Origin: Bacillus sp. AZ43
GTDB taxonomy: Bacteria; Actinomycetota; Actinomycetes; Mycobacteriales; Geodermatophilaceae
DNA: 64,000 nt
NCBI GenBank assembly: GCA_004570425.1
Contig: SPQJ01000001.1
Span: 62,001 to 126,000 of the forward strand
Direction of reading: 5' to 3'
Part shown: piece after piece, positions 9,265-17,766 of the stretch
How the letters are laid out: every line of letters begins with the position of its first letter
Position numbering within the stretch: position 1 is the stretch's first letter
Notes under the pieces: model-generated
The model's database searches: none
What the model saw: the letters and a program-made list of their open reading frames with translations, nothing else
What the model was told of the DNA's origin: nothing
Program-made: the position numbers and the translations under genes

Positions 9265-10224
9265 TCAGCGGTGCCCCCGGCCGCCCGGCCCCCGGCCACC
9301 CGGCCCCCGGTTCTCCTGGACCCACTCGGCGAAGTCGCGCAGCAGCTGCTCGACCCTCTGCCGGGCATGGGCGCCGGGCTCTGGGACCACGGGGATCTCC
9401 GGGACCGGGACGGGCACCGCTGGGACCGTCGCAGGGGCCGGCGGGGCTGGTACGGGTGGCGCCGGAGCCGGGGCGGGAACGGGTGGCGGCGAAGGAGGGG
9501 GGACTGGCCCCAGCACCAGCTGCGTCACCCGCCCCTCGATCGCCCGCCGGTCGGCCGCGGCGTCCTCCTGCCACGCGACCCAACGGTCGGGGGCGGTGAG
9601 CAGCGGCTGGACCTGCTTCGCCGACCGCCAGGGCAGGTGGTCGAAGACGCTCCGGCCGATCGTGGTCGCCACGACGACGTCACACGCGGCGACCTGGAGG
9701 AAGTTCTTCCCGGTCGCACAGGCGGCTCGGTCGGCGACCGCCGGGGCGACCGCGTCCACGACCGGGGCCAGCATCGCCGCTGAGTCGGCGGGGTCGTCCG
9801 CGACCGGGAGGGACATCTCGATAGTCCGGAGGATCGACGTCTCCAGGCCGGTGGGGAGGAGAGCGACCGAGAGCTCGGCCGCGCCGGGGCCCAGCGGCCA
9901 CCGCACCACGTCCCCGGGCACGAGAACGGTGCTTCCGACCGCGGTCGCGCGGAGCACCGCGGCAGTCGATGACTGGTCCGCGTGGACGGGCAGCGGGGCA
10001 CCGATGTCGCCGCTGGACCGGAGCACCACGGGCAGGTCGAGATCGTTCCGCACGACCACCGACCCGGCGTCGACGCAGGCGGCCACGGCGAAGTCATGCG
10101 GGACGGCCCCCCGGCTCGCCTCGGGGGTGCACAGCTCCGGCGCAGGCGCGGCGCTCGCGCTGGGTGCCGCGCCCAGAGCGCCCAGGGCGAGGGCGCCGCA
10201 GAGCACGGCGGCGAGACGCCTCAT
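9265..10224 (-). CDS. Secreted protein with Pro-rich C-terminal tail
   Basis: 319 residues from the ATG at 10222-10224. The N-terminus MRRLAAVLCGALALGALG followed by APSASA is a Sec signal peptide with a plausible AxA cleavage site near residue 26. The body has several Cys (CTPEASRG, AACVDAG, CATGKNF, AACDVV) that may form disulfides. After about residue 245 comes a Pro/Ala/Val-rich segment (PPPSPPPVPAPAPA...) and a short Gly/Arg tail, typical of wall-spanning linkers. Function unknown. The start overlaps the stop of the lipoprotein-like gene upstream (TCATGA), so both are co-translated. Confidence 0.75.
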   Translation of the reverse strand: MRRLAAVLCGALALGALGAAPSASAAPAPELCTPEASRGAVPHDFAVAACVDAGSVVVRNDLDLPVVLRSSGDIGAPLPVHADQSSTAAVLRATAVGSTVLVPGDVVRWPLGPGAAELSVALLPTGLETSILRTIEMSLPVADDPADSAAMLAPVVDAVAPAVADRAACATGKNFLQVAACDVVVATTIGRSVFDHLPWRSAKQVQPLLTAPDRWVAWQEDAAADRRAIEGRVTQLVLGPVPPPSPPPVPAPAPAPPVPAPPAPATVPAVPVPVPEIPVVPEPGAHARQRVEQLLRDFAEWVQENRGPGGRGPGGRGHR

Positions 10225-10682
10225 GAGGGGAACCCGCAGACCGGCTGGACGATGCGTCCCAGTTCGTCCAGGCCCTCCCGCACACCATCGTGGACGCGGG
10301 TGACCCCGCCGGGTTCCTTGGCCGTCGTCAGCGCTTCGGAGAGGTTCGCGATGACGGCCTCGAGCCGGGGCCACCCGCCGGCGTCCTCGACCTGCCCGAG
10401 GACGGTCTGCAGCTCGTCGATCGCCTCGGTGAGCTCGAATCGCGGCTCGGCTTCTGCCGACCCGCCAGCGAGCAGGCCGACGGCGGCAGGGATCCGCGTG
10501 AGGTGGGTGGACTCCGCCAGTGCGGCGCAGTAGCCGGGGCTGTCGGTGGCGGCGTACGACGGGACCGCGACCTCAGCGGGGCGGTGGTCGGAAGGGCGCT
10601 CCGCGGCGGTGCTGGTGCACCCCGCGCCCGAGCCGGCCAGCAGGAGCAGCAGCCCGATGAGGCCGGGCCTGCTGATGATCAC
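10221..10682 (-). CDS. Putative small lipoprotein
   Basis: 153 residues from a GTG at 10680-10682 (MIISRPGLIG then LLLLLAGSGAGCTST). The hydrophobic stretch followed by AGC at residues 20-22 looks like a lipidation site, although the position three before Cys is Gly rather than the usual Leu/Val. The mature part has two further Cys (GYCAAL, QPVCGF) and an amphipathic helix-rich middle. Co-translated with the secreted Pro-rich protein, so the two may act together at the cell surface. No family recognised. Confidence 0.65.
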   Translation of the reverse strand: MIISRPGLIGLLLLLAGSGAGCTSTAAERPSDHRPAEVAVPSYAATDSPGYCAALAESTHLTRIPAAVGLLAGGSAEAEPRFELTEAIDELQTVLGQVEDAGGWPRLEAVIANLSEALTTAKEPGGVTRVHDGVREGLDELGRIVQPVCGFPS

Positions 10683-10819
10683 GATCGGACGGTAGGGGCT
10701 GGGGCTCGGCCTCCCCACCGAGGTCACCCACGTGGGCGAATCGAGCGTGCCCCGCAGTGACGGAGTCTCGACGGACAGTGAGTCCGGGCACGAGGGGCGA
10801 GGGTGGCGATCGCGGTCGT

Positions 10820-11806
10820 TCAGCAGCCGGCGACGTCGTACCCGCGCATCGACGGCCACACCGCGGGGGGCGTCGTCGGCCAGTCCCAGACGGAGACGCC
10901 GACCGCCCGGTGCTCGGTGGCGGCACGCACCATCGCCGCGTAGTCCTCGGCCGTCTCGTCGACGTCGTAGCCGCCGACGACCGAGACGACGGCGCACGGG
11001 TCGCCGAGGTGGTCGCGCACCCGCCGGATGTTCTCGCCGACGTACCAGTAGGGATCGGTGAGCCCCTCCTCCGAGCGGTCCGACCAGTAGGCCATCGGCA
11101 GCCACACGTCGTACAGGTCGCGCAGTTCGCGCCACGGGAAGTCGGGCCAGTAGGCGGTGTTGAGCACGTCGGTGACGACCGGCGGCAGCACGATGGCGCC
11201 GAGCTCGACGTCCGGCAGCGCCGCCCGCAGCCGCCGCGAGAGCTCGACCAGCGCCGCGTTCCGGGGGCCGAGCGCGACCGCCTCGGTGAACTCGATGTCG
11301 ACGGCGATCGCGTCGAAGCCGTGCCCGTCGGCGCGGAAGGCCGCGATCTCCTCGAGCCGCCGCAGGTCGCCCTCGATGTCGCCGAAGCGCGGCAGATACC
11401 AGGCGACCACCCGCACGTCGCGGGCGTGCGCCCTGGCGAGGAACGAGCCCAGCAGGTCGGGGCTCAGCAGCCCCGGGAACCGGGGGTCGTCGGCCGCGGG
11501 CTGCAGGTAGAGGGTCTGCACGCCCGCGTCGGCCATCGCGTCGACGTCGGCGGGCGTGACGGGCGGGGCCGCCCCGCCGAACTCGCGGGTGAACCGGTAC
11601 CGCGACAGCCACGTGCCGACGCCGGCGTAGGGCGAGTCCTCGGCGACCGGCTGCCCGGACGGCTCCGCCGGTGCGGCGGCGGACGGTGCCGACGACGGCT
11701 CCTCGGCCGGTCTCCCCCAGAACACGACGGCCGTGAGCAGGACGGCGGCCAGCACGACGCCGAGCACGACGGTCGCGTAGCGGCTGCTCCGCGTGCCCCT
11801 GGCCAC
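10820..11806 (-). CDS. Membrane-anchored TIM-barrel glycosidase-like protein
   Basis: 328 residues from the GTG at 11804-11806. A single N-terminal membrane helix (VVLGVVLAAVLLTAVVFW, about residues 12-30) is followed by an Ala/Pro/Ser linker and an outward-facing domain. Strand-like elements GVQTLYLQPA, VRVVAWYLP, FDAIAVDIEFTEA, DVWLPMAYWSD and VGVSVWDW suggest a glycoside-hydrolase-type barrel, with D/E in the DIEF strand as possible catalytic residues. That reading is by eye and the substrate is unknown. The N-terminus is uncertain because the frame is open for another 57 codons. Confidence 0.65.
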   Translation of the reverse strand: MARGTRSSRYATVVLGVVLAAVLLTAVVFWGRPAEEPSSAPSAAAPAEPSGQPVAEDSPYAGVGTWLSRYRFTREFGGAAPPVTPADVDAMADAGVQTLYLQPAADDPRFPGLLSPDLLGSFLARAHARDVRVVAWYLPRFGDIEGDLRRLEEIAAFRADGHGFDAIAVDIEFTEAVALGPRNAALVELSRRLRAALPDVELGAIVLPPVVTDVLNTAYWPDFPWRELRDLYDVWLPMAYWSDRSEEGLTDPYWYVGENIRRVRDHLGDPCAVVSVVGGYDVDETAEDYAAMVRAATEHRAVGVSVWDWPTTPPAVWPSMRGYDVAGC

Positions 11807-11989
11807 CGCCGCATGATCGCGGGCCGGTGATCCCGCAGCCAGTCGTCGGGTCAGCGAACGTCTCCACGGGGAGGCGCACCCTTTTCGAGGTCGTCGGCGA
11901 TGACGTGGGTGAGGTGGCCGTGCCGGCCGGCTCCCGGGCCTCCCCCCGTGGGCTCGGCGACCGTCCGGCGCGGTCATCTCCCCTCCGGG

Positions 11990-12448
11990 TCAGCCGTCGA
12001 CGTAGCGGTCGCGCTCGACGAGGAACTGGCCGGTCGCCGTGTTGGCGTCGACGAACTCCGGCAGCAGCGGGATCCGCACGGTCACGGTGACGCACACCGA
12101 GAACTCCTCCCCCGGTGTCAGCGTCGGGGTGTAGCCGCCGGCCGACCCGCAGCCGGCGCCCGCCGGCGCGTAGGTCAGCCGCAGGTCGGTGACGTCCACC
12201 GATTGGTCCTCCACCGCGAGCTCCGCCGCCCGCAGCGCCCGCTCCTGCCCGGTCAGCGGGTCCGGTGCCGTGGCGATCGCCCGGCCCGCTTCCCGCGCGG
12301 CGGCGGTCGAGGCGAACACCCCGCGCTGCACCGCCGAGAAGCCGGACACGATGTAGATCAGCGGCACGAAGACCACCACCGCGACGAACACGAACTCGAC
12401 CAGCGCCGAGCCCTCCTCGGCCGACAGCCGCCGGCGCAGCCAGGTCAT
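11990..12448 (-). CDS. TadE-like pseudopilin
   Basis: 152 residues. The class-III-prepilin-like junction EEGSALVEFVFVAVVVFVPL has Gly before the helix and Glu at +5, followed by one membrane helix and a surface domain with two Cys (GAGCGS, FSVCVTV). TadE/TadF-type proteins are minor pilins of the Tad (tight adherence) apparatus. The ATG (12446-12448) overlaps the TGA of the second TadE-like gene upstream. Last gene of the Tad operon here. Confidence 0.85.
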   Translation of the reverse strand: MTWLRRRLSAEEGSALVEFVFVAVVVFVPLIYIVSGFSAVQRGVFASTAAAREAGRAIATAPDPLTGQERALRAAELAVEDQSVDVTDLRLTYAPAGAGCGSAGGYTPTLTPGEEFSVCVTVTVRIPLLPEFVDANTATGQFLVERDRYVDG

Positions 12449-12834
12449 GCCGTCTCCTTGACCGCGCGGCCGGTGACCTCCAGCGGCAGCAGGTTGCCCA
12501 GCGCGCTGAGCAGCGAGGGCACCGCGCCGGAGCAGCGCACCACCACCAGGGTCAGGCCGGTTCCGTCGGCCTCCTCCGACGAGGTGCAGCGCAGCCCCTC
12601 CGCCGTCCGCTCCGACGTGGCGCGCGCGACCACCTCCACCGTCCGACCGGCACCGGCCGCGGAGTCGACGTCGGCGTTCGCGGCGTACCGCGCGCCGTCC
12701 TGGGCGCTGGCTGTCACCACGTTGCGGACGTGCACGTAGACCGCGACCTGCAGCACCGCCAGCAGGAGGGTCAGGATCAGCAGCGAGACCAGGACGAACT
12801 CGACGACGGCGCTCCCCCGCTCCCCGTCGCCCAT
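12445..12834 (-). CDS. TadE/TadG-like pseudopilin
   Basis: 129 residues from the ATG at 12832-12834 (MGDGERGSAVVEFVLVSLLI); AGAGGAG upstream favours this over the GTG seven codons earlier. The GERGSAVVEF junction has Glu at +5 of the presumed prepilin cleavage site, then a helix and an extracellular part with two Cys (LRCTSS, VVRCSG). Probable minor pilin or secretion-assembly protein. It lies between the pilin-like 68-residue gene and the other tadE-like gene. Confidence 0.82.
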   Translation of the reverse strand: MGDGERGSAVVEFVLVSLLILTLLLAVLQVAVYVHVRNVVTASAQDGARYAANADVDSAAGAGRTVEVVARATSERTAEGLRCTSSEEADGTGLTLVVVRCSGAVPSLLSALGNLLPLEVTGRAVKETA

Positions 12835-12847
12835 CGGGCGAACTCCT

Positions 12848-13054
12848 CTAGCCACCTGTCGTGACGGACGTGAGGGCGTTGGTGACGGCGTCGACGATCG
12901 CCTCGCGGAACGGGATGAGGATCGCCAGCACCAGGGCCGCCGTCATCACCGTGATCATCACCCAGCCCGGGACGTCGCCCCGCTCGGGATCCTCCCCGCG
13001 GACGCGGGCCGCGAGGGCCGCGAACGCCGTGGGCAGCTGTGCGAACCAGCGCAT
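12848..13054 (-). CDS. Small Flp-pilin-like membrane protein
   Basis: 68 residues: a basic/hydrophilic N-terminus (MRWFAQLPTAFAALAARVRG), ERGDVPG, then one hydrophobic helix (WVMITVMTAALVLAILIPF) and a short tail. Position after tadC and before the tadE-like genes, and its size, are those of the major Flp pilin. It lacks the Glu at +5 after the Gly that prepilin peptidases and assembly normally need, so it may be a divergent pilin or a structural membrane peptide. The ATG is at 13052-13054, 23 bases after tadC. Confidence 0.7.
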   Translation of the reverse strand: MRWFAQLPTAFAALAARVRGEDPERGDVPGWVMITVMTAALVLAILIPFREAIVDAVTNALTSVTTGG

Positions 13055-13077
13055 GGGTCGTCCTTCCATCGGTCGTC

Positions 13078-14019
13078 TCACTGCGCCAGCGAGACGATGC
13101 TGATCAGCCCCGGGAACAGGGCGAAGAGAACGGTGACCGGGAGCACCAGGAAGACGACCGGCACCATCATGGCGATCTCCTTCCGGCCGCCGGCCTCGAG
13201 CAGCCGGCGCTTGCCGGCCTCGCGGACGTCCGCGGCCTGCGCCCGCAGCACCTCGGCGAGCGGGGTGCCGCGCTCGATCGCGACGAGCAGGCCGTCGATG
13301 AACCGGGCCAGCGGGTCGAGCGAGGTCCGGTCGGCCACCTCCTGCAGGGCGTCGACCAGCGGCACGCCGGCCCGTGCCCGGCCGAGCGCCGCGCCGAGCT
13401 CGCGGGCGAGTTCCCCGCCGGAGAGGCGGGTGACCCGCGCGATCGCCGCTGCCGGGCTCTCCCCCGCCGTCACCGCCAGCGCGAGCAGCTCGGCGACCAC
13501 CGGGAACTCGGCGAGCAGCAGCTCCTCCCGGCGCCGCACCTGCTGGGTCAGCCACCAGTCCCGGCCGAGGACGCCGCCCGCGAGACCGGAGACGCAGAGC
13601 AGGCCTGCGGACAGGACGTTCAGATCGCCGGCCGCGACCGATCCGACCGTCGCCACGGCAGTGGCGCCGAGCAGGCCGAGCCCGCCCCACACCACCTGCT
13701 CGACCCGGAAGTCCTCCACCGTCGTGTCGCTCGCCAGCGCGTCGAGCCTCCGGCGGACGGCGGCCCGCCCGCCCAGCATCCGGTCGACCAGCCGCGCGCC
13801 GTCGCCGACGACCGGGCCGAAGACGCGGCGGACGGCCGTGAGCATCCCGGGCTCGGTGGCCGTGCCGAGCAGCCGTGACGGCGGCGGGGTGTCGTGCACG
13901 TAGGGCGCCAGCCGATCGACCAGCCGCACCGACCGGAACGGCGGCGCGTAGCTCACCACGAGCAGCAGCCCGACCGCCCCGACCAGGCCGAGCAGCATCC
14001 CCAGCAACCCCGCGCTCAC
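13078..14019 (-). CDS. tadC: Tad secretion inner-membrane protein TadC-like
   Basis: 313 residues from a GTG (14017-14019) that overlaps the tadB stop (GTGA). Hydrophobic N-terminal segment, a cytoplasmic T2SSF domain (about 115-260, including EFPVVAELLALAVTAGESP and DALQEVADRT), and C-terminal helices (MMVPVVFLVLPVTVLFALF). With TadB it forms the GspF-like platform in the membrane on which the CpaF ATPase works. Length and order (cpaF, tadB, tadC) match the family. Confidence 0.9.
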   Translation of the reverse strand: MSAGLLGMLLGLVGAVGLLLVVSYAPPFRSVRLVDRLAPYVHDTPPPSRLLGTATEPGMLTAVRRVFGPVVGDGARLVDRMLGGRAAVRRRLDALASDTTVEDFRVEQVVWGGLGLLGATAVATVGSVAAGDLNVLSAGLLCVSGLAGGVLGRDWWLTQQVRRREELLLAEFPVVAELLALAVTAGESPAAAIARVTRLSGGELARELGAALGRARAGVPLVDALQEVADRTSLDPLARFIDGLLVAIERGTPLAEVLRAQAADVREAGKRRLLEAGGRKEIAMMVPVVFLVLPVTVLFALFPGLISIVSLAQ

Positions 14020-14879
14020 TGCAGCACCCGCACGTCCTGGGGCAGCCGCCCGATGCGCAGCATCAACCGGTAGGCCACGAGGCACACCGCCCCGCCGACG
14101 GCGAGGATCGCCGTCCCCAGGGGCGAGTCGTAGGCCGCGAGGGTCGTCGACTGGGTGGCGAGCAGGAGCAGCACGACCCACGGCGCGGCCACGGCCAGCC
14201 GCGCGGCCGAGACCACCCAGCCCTGCCGGGTCTCCAGCTCCGCCCGGGCGCGCGCGTCCTCGCGGAGGAACGTGGCCAGCGTGCGCAGGACCCGGCCGAG
14301 GTCGGTGCCGCCCACCTCCCGGGCGACCCGCAGGGTCTCGACGATGCGGTCGCCCACCGGGTCGGCGAGATCGTCCTTGAGCCGGTCGAGGCAGGCGCCG
14401 AACCGGCCGGTGGAGCGGTACTCGGCGGCGAAGCGCGCGAAGGGCGGGCGCAGCACCTCCGGCCCGCGGACGGCCAGCGCCGACAGCGCCTCGGGCAGCG
14501 ACATGCCGGCGCGCACCGCCGAGGCGAGGTTGTCGACGACCTCCGGCCACACCTCGCGCAGGTCGGCCGTGCGGCGGGCGGCCAGCCGGCGCACCTGCGC
14601 GTACGGCAGGAGGAAGCCGAACAGGCCGAAGACGAGGCTGACCGTCACCGTCGCGGTCGTCAGCAGGACGACGACCAGCACGAGCAGCCCGAGCCCGGCC
14701 TGCAACGCCCACAGCTGGGCGCCGTTCATGCCGGTGAGGCCGGCCTCCGCCAGCAGCAACCGTCGGCGTCCCGGACGACGGGTCGTGGCGCGCGGCTGCG
14801 GTGCCCGCGGACCGCTGCGCCAGATCAGCAGCAGGCCCACGCCGAGGAGCAGACCGAGCAGCGCCCCGGACGGCGTCAC
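14016..14879 (-). CDS. tadB: Tad secretion inner-membrane protein TadB-like
   Basis: 287 residues from a GTG (14877-14879) overlapping the cpaF stop. Helix near the N-terminus (ALLGLLLGVGLLLIW), two helices around 65-100, a T2SSF cytoplasmic domain (LREVWPEVVDNLASAVRAGM, LARFA, VGGTDLGRVLRTLA) and C-terminal helices. Partner of the TadC-like protein. Translationally coupled on both sides, so cpaF-tadB-tadC are made in fixed proportion. Confidence 0.9.
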   Translation of the reverse strand: MTPSGALLGLLLGVGLLLIWRSGPRAPQPRATTRRPGRRRLLLAEAGLTGMNGAQLWALQAGLGLLVLVVVLLTTATVTVSLVFGLFGFLLPYAQVRRLAARRTADLREVWPEVVDNLASAVRAGMSLPEALSALAVRGPEVLRPPFARFAAEYRSTGRFGACLDRLKDDLADPVGDRIVETLRVAREVGGTDLGRVLRTLATFLREDARARAELETRQGWVVSAARLAVAAPWVVLLLLATQSTTLAAYDSPLGTAILAVGGAVCLVAYRLMLRIGRLPQDVRVLQ

Positions 14880-16105
14880 GGGCGGTCCCCGAGGAGGGCG
14901 GCCAGGTCGAACCCGGCCGCCGCGAACCGGTCGGCGTGCGGCGGGTACCCGTCGGCGCGCACCAGCCGCCCGTCCCGGCTGGTGAAGACGTCGGCGGTCT
15001 CGATGACACCGTTCTCCGCCCGGCCGGGGAGCGCCACGATCTCGCGCACCCGCCGGTGGCCGGCCGCGTCGGTGCCCACGTGCACGACCAGGTCGACGCT
15101 GGCCGCCACGGTCGGGACGACGAAAGCCGTGCCGATGTTCTCCCCCGCCAGCAGCGGCAGGGTGCACATCTTCACGATCGCCTCGCGGGCGCTGTTGGCG
15201 TGCAGCGTGCACATGCCCGGCAATCCGGAGTTGAGGGCGATCAGCAGGTCGAGGCACTCCTCCTGGCGCACCTCGCCGACGACGATCCGGGAGGGCCGCA
15301 TCCGCAGCGCCTCCTTCACCAGCCGCCGCAGCGGGATCTCGCCGGCGCCCTCGAGGTTGGCCTGGCGGGTCTGCATCGAGACGACGTCCGGAAGCGGCAC
15401 CCGCAGCTCGAAGACCTCCTCGCAAGTGATCACCCGCTCCCGCGCCGGGATGGCCGCGCAGAGGCAGTTGAGCAACGTGGTCTTGCCGGCCTGCGTGCCC
15501 CCGGACACCAGGACGTTGAGCCCGGACGCCACCGCCGCCTCGAGGAAGCGGGCCGCCTGCGGCGTGATCGTGCCCAGCCCGATCAGCTCGTCCAGCGAGT
15601 GCGCCTGCAGCACGAACTTGCGGATGTTGACCGCCATGTGCCGGCGGGTGATGTCGGGGATGACGACGTGCAACCGGGAGCCGTCGGGCATGGTCGCGTC
15701 GACGAACGGCGTCGACATGTCGATCCGCCGCCCCGAGGTGCGCAGCATCCGCTCGACCAGGTCGGCCAGCTCGCCCGGCGCCAGGATCGTCGTCGTCAGC
15801 TCGCTGCGACCGCGGCGGGCGACGAACACCCGGCCGGGCTCGTTGACCCAGATCTCCTCGATCTCCGGGTCGTCGAGGTAGCGCTGCAGCGGCCCGAATC
15901 CGGCGACCCGGTCCAGGACATCACGGACGACGGACTCCGGGTCGCCGATCGGCGGCAGTGCGGAGGTCAGCGACCGCTCGGAGTAGTCGGCGACCACGTC
16001 GCGCACGAGCAGGCGCACCGGGCCGGGATCGGTGAACGGGTCCAGCCCCCGACGGCGGATGAGCTCGCGGACCTCGCCGTCCACGACATCCAGCGCGGTC
16101 GCCAC
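14876..16105 (-). CDS. cpaF: Tad pilus/secretion ATPase CpaF (TadA)
   Basis: 409 residues, GTG start at 16103-16105 with GGGGGTG just upstream. N-terminal helical domain, then the VirB11-type RecA core: Walker A GGTQAGKT (202-209), Asp box ITCEEVFELR, Walker B region RIVVGEVRQEE and HANS. Hexameric ATPase that powers assembly of Flp-type pili or Tad secretion at the cytoplasmic membrane face. First gene of the operon. No tadZ/cpaE, cpaB or prepilin peptidase gene precedes it here. Confidence 0.94.
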   Translation of the reverse strand: MATALDVVDGEVRELIRRRGLDPFTDPGPVRLLVRDVVADYSERSLTSALPPIGDPESVVRDVLDRVAGFGPLQRYLDDPEIEEIWVNEPGRVFVARRGRSELTTTILAPGELADLVERMLRTSGRRIDMSTPFVDATMPDGSRLHVVIPDITRRHMAVNIRKFVLQAHSLDELIGLGTITPQAARFLEAAVASGLNVLVSGGTQAGKTTLLNCLCAAIPARERVITCEEVFELRVPLPDVVSMQTRQANLEGAGEIPLRRLVKEALRMRPSRIVVGEVRQEECLDLLIALNSGLPGMCTLHANSAREAIVKMCTLPLLAGENIGTAFVVPTVAASVDLVVHVGTDAAGHRRVREIVALPGRAENGVIETADVFTSRDGRLVRADGYPPHADRFAAAGFDLAALLGDRP

Positions 16106-16352
16106 GGCACCCCCGTCGATACGTCGACAAATCGTCCGGACTGTAAGAGAACGGACGAGTCCGCGGGGCTCCGATCAGCCGTTCTGTGGACAAAGCGAGG
16201 CCCCCGGACGGCAGGTGCACCCGGTCAGGTGAACGGGCCGCGCGGGTCGGACCGGACGGACCGGCCGCGCCCCGGGCACGAGGGACGGAACATCACGGGA
16301 CGAACGCACAGTCGCAGTCGGATCGTCATACGGCTCCGGCAGGCTCTCTCCC

Positions 16353-16565
16353 ATGACGGCGACCCTGCAGACGACGAGCACCCACGCCGCTTCGGCGGCC
16401 CACCTCCCCAGCACCCCGGAGCTGCGCCATGCCGTCGCGCGCCCGGTCGTCGACGGTCTCGACCAGTCGGTCTGCGGCGTGCTGGTGGTCGTCCGCGCCG
16501 ACCAGGACTGGGGCGCCGTGCCCGGTGCCGTCCGCTGCGCGGAGTGCTCCCGCATCGCCGGGTGA
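16353..16565 (+). CDS. Possible small Cys-containing protein
   Basis: 70 residues, MTATLQTTSTHAASAAHLPS, later SVCGVLVVVRADQDW and AVRCAECSRIAG at the C-terminus, whose CxxC resembles a small zinc site. It occupies the only coding-sized space between the divergent cpaF start and the convergent oxidoreductase stop (16605). No good ribosome site is visible, so it is uncertain; it could be chance coding in GC-rich DNA. Confidence 0.35.
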   Translation: MTATLQTTSTHAASAAHLPSTPELRHAVARPVVDGLDQSVCGVLVVVRADQDWGAVPGAVRCAECSRIAG

Positions 16566-16604
16566 CACGGAGCCGGAGCCCCCGGGGTGGGGCACCGCGG
16601 GCGG

Positions 16605-17561
16605 TCAGCCGCCGAGCTCGACCACGACCTTGCCGAGGGCCCTCCCGGCGCCCACGTGCGCCAGCGCCGCCGGGACGTCGGCCAGCCCGAACGTGCGATC
16701 GACGTGGATGCCGATCTCCCCGGCGACGCAGCGGTCGGCCAACGGCCCGAAGTGGGCCGGCCCTTCCTTCACCGCGAGCACGCCGAGACGGCGGCCGGTC
16801 AGCCGGCCGGTGACCTGACCGACGGTCAGCACCCGGAGGAGGGTGCGGACCGACCCGCCGACGCACCGGTACCGGCCGCCGGGGGCCAGCGCCCGCCGGT
16901 AGGCGAACACCGATCGGTGCGCGACCAGGTCCAGGATTAGGTCGTAGGGGCCTTCCCGGGTGAAGTCCCGCTCGCGGTGGTCGATCACCTCGTCGGCGCC
17001 CAGCGAACGCATGAACTCGAGCTTGCCGGCGTTGTCCACGGCGGTCACGTGCGCGCCCGACCGCTTGGCGAGCTGGATCGCGAACGACCCGGACCCGCCG
17101 CCGGCCCCGTTGATCAGCACACGCTGCCCGGGGGCCGCGGAGGCGGTGCCCTGCAGGGCGATCGCTCCCGCCTGCGGGATGGTCGACGCCTCGGCGAACG
17201 TCAGCTCCGCCGGCTTGTGCGCCAGCACGGACTCGGGTGCCAGGGCGTACTCGGCGAACCCGCCCTTGAGCGCGAGGTTGTCGCCGTACACCTCGTCGCC
17301 CGGCCGGAAGCGGGTCACACCGTCGCCCACCGCCGCCACCCGGCCGGCGATGTCCGAGCCGAGGACCGGCCGCGCGGGCCGGCGCAGCCCGCCGATGCGG
17401 GCGTACGCCGGCGACCCGGTCAGGCACTCCCAGTCGCTCAGGTTGACCGACGTCGCGGCCACGCGCACCAGCACCTGCCCCACCCCGGGTGACGGCACCG
17501 GGACGTCGGCCAGGCGGAGCACGTCGGGCGGCCCGTACCGCTCGTGCACGACTGCCTTCAC
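16605..17561 (-). CDS. NAD(P)-dependent alcohol dehydrogenase/quinone reductase (MDR)
   Basis: 318 residues from the GTG at 17559-17561 (MKAVVHERYGPPDVLRLADV). GroES-like domain (RVAATSVNLSDWECLTG, LGSDIAGRVAAVGD) and Rossmann loop INGAGGGSGSFAIQLAK, then DEVIDHRERDFT. This fits the zinc-less reductase subgroup. Single gene; the 205 bases upstream to the divergent cytosine deaminase hold both promoters. Substrate unknown. Confidence 0.85.
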   Translation of the reverse strand: MKAVVHERYGPPDVLRLADVPVPSPGVGQVLVRVAATSVNLSDWECLTGSPAYARIGGLRRPARPVLGSDIAGRVAAVGDGVTRFRPGDEVYGDNLALKGGFAEYALAPESVLAHKPAELTFAEASTIPQAGAIALQGTASAAPGQRVLINGAGGGSGSFAIQLAKRSGAHVTAVDNAGKLEFMRSLGADEVIDHRERDFTREGPYDLILDLVAHRSVFAYRRALAPGGRYRCVGGSVRTLLRVLTVGQVTGRLTGRRLGVLAVKEGPAHFGPLADRCVAGEIGIHVDRTFGLADVPAALAHVGAGRALGKVVVELGG

Positions 17562-17766
17562 CCTCGCCCCCCGGATCCGCCCACGCCGCTGGGAACCCGG
17601 CCAGCCTGCCCGATCGACGGGCGGCGATCCACGTCCGGGCAGGTCACCGGCACGGCGGGGCGCCGATGCACAGTCGTGATCTCCCGGGAACGAGAAGGTC
17701 ATGGACGACGGCCATCGTCCCTGCCATGGTTCGGCACCACGCCGACCGGAACGGGGGTAGCGACGC

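Noticed and set aside
9252-9320. Repeated CCCGGCC/CCGGCCA units near the Pro-rich secreted gene
   Set aside because: They are the GGRGP-coding tail of the secreted protein, low-complexity coding sequence rather than an intergenic repeat.
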